Shown here: in pieces, positions 55,607 through 64,000 of the stretch | Layout: each line of letters opens with the position of its first letter | How positions within the stretch are numbered: position 1 is the stretch's first letter | From: Protonemura montana | Lineage: Eukaryota > Arthropoda > Insecta > Plecoptera > Nemouridae | NCBI GenBank assembly: GCA_947568835.1 | Contig: OX387605.1 | Location: 14,512,418-14,576,417 of the forward strand | Direction: 5' to 3' | DNA length: 64,000 bases | Program-made: the position numbers and the translations under genes | The notes under the pieces: generated by a model | Seen by the model: the letters and a program-made list of their open reading frames with translations, nothing else | Told to the model about the DNA's origin: nothing | Databases searched by the model: none

Positions 55607-58062
55607 CTAGCGAGTGCACCCGCGGTCCTCGCTAAGTATCCGGCCGAGGATTCGCGATGCCGATGTCTCGCCCACGTGTGTCGATTTGAACTCATCACTG
55701 GCAAAGATGGCGTCCTTGGAGTCTGCGGGACAAAGGAGTCATTAAACATTGCACTGCGTTCGAATCCTGCGGCCGTCTGATGATGCAACCAGAGATTAAA
55801 CTGCAACGCTTCTAAGAAGGGATTGTGCAATGTTATGGCCACAGAATTTCGAAGATTGCATTTGTATGTGTACTGAAAATCTTAGCCGTTTTAACTTTCC
55901 AGCCTGAGGAATACCCATGGCAAAATTGTCATGTCATTTCAAAAAGAAATATTTGAAGAACAAAGGATATCCACAGCAAAATAATCACTATATACCTGTC
56001 CACATTTTTATAAGTTGCCGTAAGCTCAATGTCTTCTGACTCCTATCGCTGACGTGCATGGGTATTTACAACAAGGCTTACTTAATGTACGGTAGGCACC
56101 AACTAACGGTGCTTTTCAAAAAAATATTGAAAATTCCAGAAGTGAAGAACCCGCTCATCTCTTAATTGCCTGGTTTTTACTCGCAAGGTAGACTTCAACC
56201 CCATCCTGGCAACCTCTTCTTATTGACAGTCATAAAAGAGCTTAGGTAAAGATATTTTTCAATGATGTTTGAAGAAAAGGGATGCGTCAAACCATCGTCT
56301 CGCGGATGCCAATTACCTGTAAAGTGCATTTCCAGCCATTAGTCTGCGGATTAGGTCGACTGACAGGGGCTGCTGTGTGCGGACGAAAGAGCACGGAAAT
56401 AGAACGGTCCAGTCGCTATTATACTCGTTCCTGGCTATTGGATGAGGTGGAAAGATCGATATACAGTATACACACATCCCTTGCTTTGCTATAACGCTCG
56501 TTCACTGCGCTGAAATGCTCAAAGTTTAGAGAGCATTTCTGATTTGACTTTGATGTCCACCAAGTGGTTGTGTTGTATACACTAAACTTTATTCCGTGGC
56601 GTTGATTTCATGTGAATTGCTTGAATAAACTTCAATTACGGGTAATGCTATTAATTTTAATTTAAAGAAACCCCAAGGGTAGTAATATAGTCTTCACATA
56701 AAGCTTTCTATGTTATTATACGCCATTAAAACACGAGCGTTTATTTTATAATGATATGGTTGAAAACGTATTGTCCATCTTCTAAAAAGTAGACAGTAAG
56801 TCTACATTTCTACGATTGATTATCAATGGTATTTGCATGAAATACATCAACATCAATTAAACTCAATTGCGCCTTACCCTGACAGAACAATATCACGATG
56901 TCATTGGCATTGGACGTATGTAAGTTCAGTGCAATTTAAGTGCAACAGCCTACTGTGCCCTCGTGAACATACGTACTCTAACAAATATTTCACTATTTTA
57001 AACAAATTGTACGTTTTCTATATTATTAACACTAAGGCTATCAAAACCGTTTCCACTCAAGACCGAAACTTACTTTTTAATGATCTGTTAACCGTATCAA
57101 AGCATAAATACATTTTTTACATTTTTTTTTTGCAATTCACCCTTTGTTCATGATAGAGCGCACGCGATTCTAATTTTGGACATACAAGCAAAAATCGCAG
57201 TTGATTCGACCAACCAGCCGATTTACTTCGTCAAGTCTCTTTGAGAGACAGTTTTCCTGTCACCAAAACGGGGACGTTTCCCTAGCATAGGGGGAAGTTT
57301 GGTTAACATGTCTTCTAAAGAAGCTGGGTGCTGGAACGGTACACATCAACGCAAAGCATTAGCTAAGCTGAAAGGTAGGTCGACAATTCCCTGTATGTAA
57401 AGGGTAAAGGTAAAGTGTTGAGCCCTCACGGGCCTGAATGGATCGATCCAGCACGTGATGGAAAGCTGTGCGTTATGATAGACGAATTGCGTTGTTTCAT
57501 TTTCATTACGCACGTGCACACACGCAGAGAATTTACCCCGTTTAAGAGCAGTGTGTTGTCATTTGATCGCCGTAGCACGTAGGTGTATAAATATAATGAA
57601 TTCATAAAATAAAATTAGCAGAGACTACACGTAAATGCCCCATAGCGGCTGTAAACGATCACAAAATGATCATAAAAGGAAATAGTCATAATTTTCTAAG
57701 TGAGCGACAAGTCATAAAAGTGAAATTTAGTGAGGAGGTCCGCCATAAAACAAATAGCGTGTTCATTGTATCATAAGATAATGATATGAAGGGGAAGTAT
57801 GGGATATATGGTGATAAAATCCAACAAAATAACTAGTTAATTTAATTGTTCGTATTCGTTTTTGAAAATAGCTCCAACTGCACATAGCAGAGTTTTGAAT
57901 AAGTTTGCAAGTACATTGCTGCGCTATTCTACCCTCATTGGGTGTTCAACAATGTAGACACCTGTTACAGCTTACCTGTGGAGTTTTGTTCACAACGACC
58001 AAAGGTCCAATCCCTGGGGAGGATACCGAGGACCCCTGCACCACCCCCATAAACCAAGCCAT
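55607..58062 (-). CDS. Candidate small gene, four exons, function unknown
   Basis: Tentative model (minus): exon 58062-57976 (29 residues, ending GIGPLVVVNKTPQ), 56372-56317 (PLSVDLIRRLMAGNALY), 56048-55996 (DRSQKTLSLRQLIKMWT) and 55722-55607 (SKDAIFASDEFKSTHVGE to a stop after EDRGCTR). All borders are GT/AG. The last three acceptors have good pyrimidine tracts or context (TTTCGTCCGCACACAG, CATGCACGTCAG, TCCTTTGTCCCGCAG). Phases (0, 2, 1) agree at each junction, and AATAAA lies 12 bp past the stop. The product is hydrophilic with amphipathic helices and one dibasic RR. I do not recognise it. Whether the first exon starts at the ATG or at an upstream acceptor is unclear. The three short downstream exons are the better supported part. 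Confidence 0.42.
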
Positions 58063-58800
58063 AAAGTATGAGCTTAGAAATACGTTACAAAGCCGATCTC
58101 CGACTTTGTCTCCCCGAACCAAACCTATATTCGCAATGTAAGACTAACGGTTCATAAAAGCATCTTCTGCAAACAAGGGTGAAGCGAAGACGATTTTAAG
58201 AACTTTTCATTCTTGAGGGGTCTGGGTATTGTGTGGAAAAGAAAGGGAACATGCAAAATTTCGCAGAAATAGGTCATTCATTGAATTTCGTTTCGGCGTA
58301 TTTCTGTAACAGTTGGTATTGCGATGCAACCATGGTAAACATAAGCTACATTTTTTTCTACTAAAAAAATTGGCGTAATAACATATATTTTTAAAATCTT
58401 GTTATTTAAAAAAGGGTCGTAGTAGGTGTTATGTCTAAGCAGTGCCTATGAAATAGTGTCAAGTATACGTGACCAACGTCTGTAGGCTTCTAATTGAGAT
58501 TTAGTAATAATTATTCCTAGACTCGTCTGGCGAGGCAAAGTGATTCAGCAAAGACGGCAAGCACCTTTGTGTCTAGGTTTTAGGTGCGGCTGTACCTTCA
58601 AGTATAAACGGCTGGTTCTATGGGTGTCCATTAAAATTGGTTTGGGTAGATCAGATGTGGTTTTATTTGCATCTGATACACAACACAGAAGCTGTGGTAT
58701 ACCTTACTGGATCTTCTTCTCGTCAAAGCTAAGAGTATTATATATTTTTCTTATTAATTGTTGTTACAGTTATTTTATTTTTTTACTTTCGGCTATCATT

Positions 58801-59031
58801 CTAGAAACTTTGGTGGGAACCTTTAATGCCAAAGGCTAACTTTTGACGATCTATTTTCTTCAAAATTCCCTCAAATACTTGTATTGCTTTATCTAGAATA
58901 ACTTCTAACGAACCAGGCTGTCCAGAACCAATCTCAAAGCTCTGATGATAGAATTGATGGAATATAACTGTTATAGATGGCATTGATTGATTCAATAACC
59001 AATGCCGACTAATGGATTCTTTAGGGTTCAC
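58801..59031 (-). other. Unassigned coding-like frame
   Basis: A 76-codon minus-strand frame with natural-looking composition (NPKESISRHWLLNQSMPSIT, LEVILDKAIQVFEGILKKID). No splice sites fit well and no family is recognised. It could be a fragment of a mobile element, or an exon of the candidate gene to its left. Confidence 0.18.
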
Positions 59032-61665
59032 CCCTTACTTTTGATCACAACCATAAAGTTTACGCCGGATACCTTTCGTCGGTCCATTTACCCTAATGGT
59101 AGGCCAATGTTCCTTGCTGGGGCCTAAGATTCGTTTTCAAAGTTATCATGCGGAGGGACTTTGAGAACGAATTCGGCTGTGTAAGCCGGCACCCACTCAA
59201 CTGACCGACCACGTGGTCAGAGTACAGGGTAGTTTGTGTACCCCTGGACAAGAGCAAAGGTATTGCAATGTGAGGTAGATCTTTCATGTGGCCTGGTGAG
59301 GTCACATTCCATCCGATCAAGCCTGCAAAGCAGCCAGTATATGTGGAATGAAGACTGGCTTAAAACCTAACCACGGGACCGGTTATGTTAATATCGCAGG
59401 ACCAAACTGCTAACTACCAAACTGACTAACCAGCCGAAAACTATTTCATCTTATACAGAGACTATATTCGAATGCAAGGAGTCCAATCAAATAATTGATC
59501 TTTTTTATGGAAGCTATGTTATAGGTATAGCATATATGCTTTCATCGTAGCAATAACATTTAGTCAAACTCTCCATCAAACAGCTGGCTGGTTCATTGAT
59601 TTAGATGTAATATTCCTATGACAATTCGATAATTAAATACCTACACAAATTGATATATGTTATTATTGCGGAGTAGAACGCTGCCAAAGCAAACAGCCAG
59701 ATCAATTCATTTTATTGATTTCACTCCATGCAATTGTTCAATTGCCAATATTCTTCTCTGCATATATTTGAGTGCAAAGGAAACATGCGTGCTACTAGTA
59801 TGTTGATTTAGGTGCCTAAATTTCACTTGTTTTCAATTTGACTTCACATCTAAACAATCTGAATGCTCGGCATCAGATGTAGGTGTTTTCCTGAGGAGGC
59901 TCGTTGAATCAATTTGAATTGCGAGGGTGAGCAATTGGCAAGCAGTCCGGAATTCAAACTTTTGTCCTTGATTAAATTTTATGAAACGCATTAATTACAA
60001 ATTGATACATACGTCGTAATTCATAGCAGAACCAAAAACCCAATTTCATTTCTTTACTGGGTACGAAAAGTTATGTCTAATTTAATTAAAAAATAATATT
60101 GTATGCCTATTTAATAAAGTAATTGAAATCATAAATAAGAAAGGGTCATTTAAAAAGGGTTCTTCTGACCATTGAAGTGATTGGTGGTATTACCAATTTT
60201 CAGAAATCCCCATCGCTGAGTCGTGGACGGCAGATCAATCATAGAGTAGAATCTATTTGAAAAGAACGTTTCTTAAACAGGAAACTAACTCGAAAAACCC
60301 ATGGGCAAGCTAAGCAGACGTTGGGGGTGATCGCTATTTCCTTCTGCAAGCCCTGACCTATATCGTGAGAAAGACTTCTTCGAGCACGAGAACAAATTGC
60401 TTTGCAAATAGCCCAGGCGATTCAATTTAACTGTGTTACTCACACATTATCATACAAAAGCCACATGCATGGATCAAAACCTATTTGCACCATTTGCAAT
60501 TAAAAGGAAGCTCTCATAGCAAGATAATTGTAATTATTTTCGGGCATTAGACCATACAAAGCGATGGCAGACTTTCGTCCTAACTCCTAACCTATGTCAA
60601 TAACACTCGCTCAAAACTATTGCATGTGCCCAGATACACTACTTATTTGCAAGTGCGTGTCTCAATTTGTAGCAATTATTTGTGGCAGCGTCTTTAATTG
60701 ACTATCACGACTTCCACGTTACACGGACGAACACTTTTTATGAATTATACGTTAGATTTGGAATGAGGATATATTTTAGAGTCGTCTTCGCTAGGTTTGC
60801 TTGTCCAGTTATAACTCAGGAAAAAATCAAATTTGTGGATGATATGATAATTTGCGTGCTAAAATCGGCATCTGATCGAAATATATCTTGAATTTGTAAT
60901 AGCAAATGTAGAAGTTAGCATATCTGAGTGCCTTGCACGCAGTAAATTCTCCAAATAAATGCACAAGAAACCCCAGCCTCTTTCGTCTGTGTTTTATTAG
61001 AATAGAACCACTCATTTCAAAGAGTTCCATATGAATTTGGTTGCAGTAACTATCATGGAAAAACTAAATTAGATGGCTTTGAAATTAGCTATTATAATAA
61101 ATCATAGACTGACATGACTGGAACCAGATAATTCAGCGTAATCAAGAGGGTCGTAAAGAAGGACATAATTATTTATAGATGTAAATATGGGGTAAGTACT
61201 CTTACTTTATAGTACTTCACTAAACTGTAATGTAATGTAACATTTGAATTATTTTATGTTTACTTCCCCGGTTCATTTGTGCCCCCTGCTTACATTTTGG
61301 TGCTTGGTCCTGTACTCAAATTCACAACTTTTAATCAATCCTATACGTCTTCCCTCATACACACACACTGCTGTTGATAGCAATGCTAATGCAATGTTGA
61401 GCAATTTAATATCATAATTATTGGCTAACCCATGAATACATATTTTTGATGTTCTGAGCATGGGATTATAGGACCAACATATAGGTTCCATGCTGTGAGG
61501 GTGGAGCGAAACGTAAGGGGCCAAATGCGCACAATTGTCCTAGGCTTATGAAATGATGGACATTTCCTGCCCTTCCTTTTCCCGCGTCTTTCGCATGCAA
61601 CGATATTTTGAACGGCGCTGAAAATCACGTTGCAAATCTCGCCGCAGATGCTGGAGATGCTACCG
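59032..61665. other. Intergenic, no gene seen
   Basis: AT-rich DNA. A slightly GC-richer patch at 59090-59400 has the look of old repeat sequence but no partner in the window. Nothing else is supportable. Confidence 0.4.
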
Positions 61666-61862
61666 TGACGTCACGCTTACCGGGTTAGTTGGACCAATCA
61701 GAGAGCAGCGCGGAGGTACATGGATGGTTGATAGGTAAAGGTAGGTTGGCTACTCGGCTAGCAGAGAAAGCAAGTTCATTTCTGTGCAGTGCTCTGTCCG
61801 AGGATGTTGTCCATTGAGAGGATCTCCGAGATAGCTGGTACCATACCGCCTATTTGGATGTG
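61666..61862 (+). promoter_or_regulatory. Promoter and first exon of a gene leaving the window to the right
   Basis: A palindromic CRE TGACGTCA (61666-61673) and a CCAAT box (61694-61698) precede an ATG at 61803, which reads MLSIERISEIAGTIPPIWMW into a strong donor GATGTG|GTGAGTTC (exon end 61862). If translated, exon 1 encodes 19 complete codons and ends in phase 2; it may instead be 5'UTR. The surrounding CpG content is raised. No second exon was recognised before 64000, so the first intron would exceed 2.1 kb. The gene cannot be identified from this much. Confidence 0.45.
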
Positions 61863-64000
61863 GTGAGTTCATATATTTTTTTCTTTAAGTAGCTGGCAAT
61901 TGTCTAGTCTTTATCATTAGCTAATTGCTTTTCTTTTTCAACGTACGAAAACTTGTCTAAAGTACTTTACCACCGGTCCTGATATTCAAGCATTTAGACT
62001 CGCATTGCGAATTCCATATTTTTAAAAAGTACATTCAACGAGAAATTTCAAATTTCTGGCCGGGAACTACTGTACACGTAACACGTAGTAACACGTTGAA
62101 TCCGTGTTAATTCAAGATCGTATTTCGGAAACTACAGTTAACTAACTTTTTACTGACCTCGTGGTCGGCAGTTTCGCTACGAATTTCAATTCATTATGAA
62201 CTGGTGCTGTTGGAGAGAACGCGTTTTGGTATAATTTCAACCTTAAACATAATAACCTGCGATTAAACCGGCGTGCCAGGTATCCCTCCTGATAAAAGTC
62301 GCTTTTTCCTGTTCGAGCCCCGCGCATCTAAGTCTCCATCTTAAATCAGTGGCGGCCGGGGTTAGCCCATATGGTCCCAGACATAAAGATCATTGGACAA
62401 CCATTTCAACATAAGATTTCGCTTCAAGGATGTTTTCCAACGCAACTTCTACTATCGTACAGCCTTAACATGGCATTATCGCCACAGCCATTTTATTATG
62501 CGTATTTATAATGTCATAATTACATTTACATTGAAATAACATTGTCAAAAGCATAAAGCCATCTCGAGTAACTTATTCGGGTCAAACGAGTTGGCCAGAC
62601 CCGACACTTCTTTGTTACACATCTGTTCGGCATTCTAGCCTGTTTATAATGAAATTTTGTGGCACGTTTTCTTCTGTAGCAATCAATTCATTGGCTTTCT
62701 ATTCGCCAGCTAGACGATCTGTTTTAATTCAACTTTCCCTGCTGTCTGGCTCTATTGCCAGGGGCGCCGATACCAACACGCTGAAAACATCGATTACGAA
62801 AATGTCTACATGCAGCCGAATATAATATCTTATGCACTATATGCTGATTTGTGGTTTGTCTTGCTATTTTGTTCTGTATTTGCGAATATAGACTATACCT
62901 ACGAGCAACTATAATCGGGTGAATTTAGTTTTTCCCTTAAATTGCCTTCCAGTCGCTATTTGTCCCGTGACTATACCCAGCGCATGAAGGTTTACTTCGC
63001 TTTTCTATAAGAACTCTGAAGCGTAAGCTTTCTGGTTCATATTTCCTTTGTGTTCTTTGGTTCTAAAGACGACTGCTTTCTCACACGTTTACAACCGACC
63101 CCTTATCTTAATTGGGGTTGAAAACTTGCAGACACGAATGCTCAAAGCAAACTGGTTTGAGCGATCAAAACTACCTTAATTTGGGGTAACCGGGTTCGAT
63201 TCTCGTTTGAATCTTGATCTTGTGCAATTTAAAAAATCGCTTCGATTCGTAATAACGAGGTAACAATCTTTTAATGGGCACCATTAGTCGGTTAGAAACT
63301 GCACCGGATCGTCGGTTCCAAGATTCGAGATTTCGTGTATGTGCTTGCATAATCACCGCGGCAATCTTTTCATAGAGCGCCACACTATCGGCAGCCTTTT
63401 TGAGCCTATGTGCATCCAGTTAAAAGTGAAAGAAGTGCCGAACATTAGGTTCGCATGACAAGTTTGCATTACCATTTAGCACGTGTTGCGTCATGTTCGC
63501 TCGTGAACGCTTTCAGAATAATCTGCGCGTTGTTGTTAGGACAGATCCTCTAGTGGTGGTAACTTGCCGAACGTTGTCAATGCATATTCGACTAGATGTC
63601 ATTTACTTGAGTGCAATTTTTTTGGGATGACCTAACTCAATGTCTTGTATGTTTACCAGAAGCACGTAAACTGTCAGGATGGACGGGAGGAAGGAAGCAA
63701 TTAAATGTAAATGAAGTAGTCTTGAATGGAATACCCGGAATTCACACACCGGAACCGGAATTGCGTGCCGGCGTAGCGACCACCACGTGCTCGTCAAGAA
63801 TCTTGCGATATTGGCGGGAATTAGTGTAGCAGTTTTCATACATCATGGTTGAAACTTGACTAAGTTTTCTGTGCTCTGTTAAAAGGATTCTTTGGAATCC
63901 GTTCCATGAATACAACAATAGGCAGGCAATGTCGTGGGTGGACCTGAGCAGCAGCATTCGGCGTGCCTTTTTCTCTTGGTTCTTGGTTGTAAAATGGCGC
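61863..64000. other. Right edge, probably the first intron of the gene at 61.8 kb
   Basis: No exon is supported. A possible B box (GGGTTCGATTC at about 63189) and a pair of overlapping frames on both strands at 63600-63960 are noted without assignment. Confidence 0.35.

Noticed and set aside
57361-57490. Possible tRNA-like or small-RNA segment
   Set aside because: No cloverleaf or Pol III boxes could be drawn.
62289-62312. B-box-like TTCGAGCCCC
   Set aside because: No T-arm stem forms around it and no A box is found at the right distance.
63180-63215. B-box-like GGGTTCGATTC, possible tRNA or SINE
   Set aside because: The stem is short with a G-T pair and no tRNA body is visible; too weak to annotate.
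1-64000. CRISPR arrays, integrative prokaryotic elements, virus-like elements
   Set aside because: The window is spliced eukaryotic DNA; no regular spacer arrays, long terminal repeats or capsid, envelope or polymerase frames were seen.

Overview
The window is nuclear DNA of an animal, most likely an arthropod. Genes are split by GT-AG introns, mostly 50 bp to 3 kb. Non-coding DNA is AT-rich and no prokaryotic operon structure is visible. The gene set (IQGAP, a CaaX-tailed B-type lamin, UCP1-3-clade uncoupling protein, TRMT44, SLC46-type transporter, rhodopsin-like GPCR) fits arthropods, but I cannot name the species. I rebuilt exons by hand from splice sites. In the six recognised genes every junction keeps the reading phase, so these models are the firmest part of the annotation.

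Left third (1-22 kb): an IQGAP scaffold gene runs on the minus strand from 10548 off the left edge (20 exons seen). One of its introns holds an antisense two-exon gene of unknown function (2023-2978). TRMT44 (tRNA Um44 methyltransferase, 13448-11027) and a B-type lamin (21219-15514, CaaX box CSIM) follow, also on minus. The lamin promoter and its 2-kb first intron are rich in TGACGT (CRE/ATF) sites.

Middle (22-37 kb): a seven-exon SLC46-like transporter (30051-22433, minus). Its second intron holds a complete plus-strand gene for a small secreted acidic/basic protein (26657-27289) with its own TATA box and poly(A) signal. Next is a UCP gene (36502-33940, minus) with a likely non-coding first exon.

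Right part (37-64 kb): gene-poor. A five-exon class A GPCR (49196-43676, minus) probably has a GC-rich non-coding first exon near 52 kb. Weaker candidates are a minus-strand chain of four small phase-compatible exons (58062-55607) ending in a poly(A) signal, and a plus-strand first exon behind a CRE/CCAAT promoter at 61.67-61.86 kb whose gene would continue to the right.

Mobile DNA: three copies of a 5S-rRNA-derived SINE, all plus strand (27.9, 46.4 and 49.3 kb), one split by a LINE-like 3' end with a TATC tail; a tRNA-related repeat pair in opposite orientations in IQGAP introns; a second short repeat pair (7.7 and 14.2 kb); and a probable tRNA-derived SINE at 54.7 kb. I saw no CRISPR, no virus-like element and no intact transposon.

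The genes do not form a pathway; they are ordinary neighbours. The most unusual features are the two nested antisense genes, the 5S SINE family, the altered RasGAP-like motif in IQGAP, and the CRE cluster around lamin.
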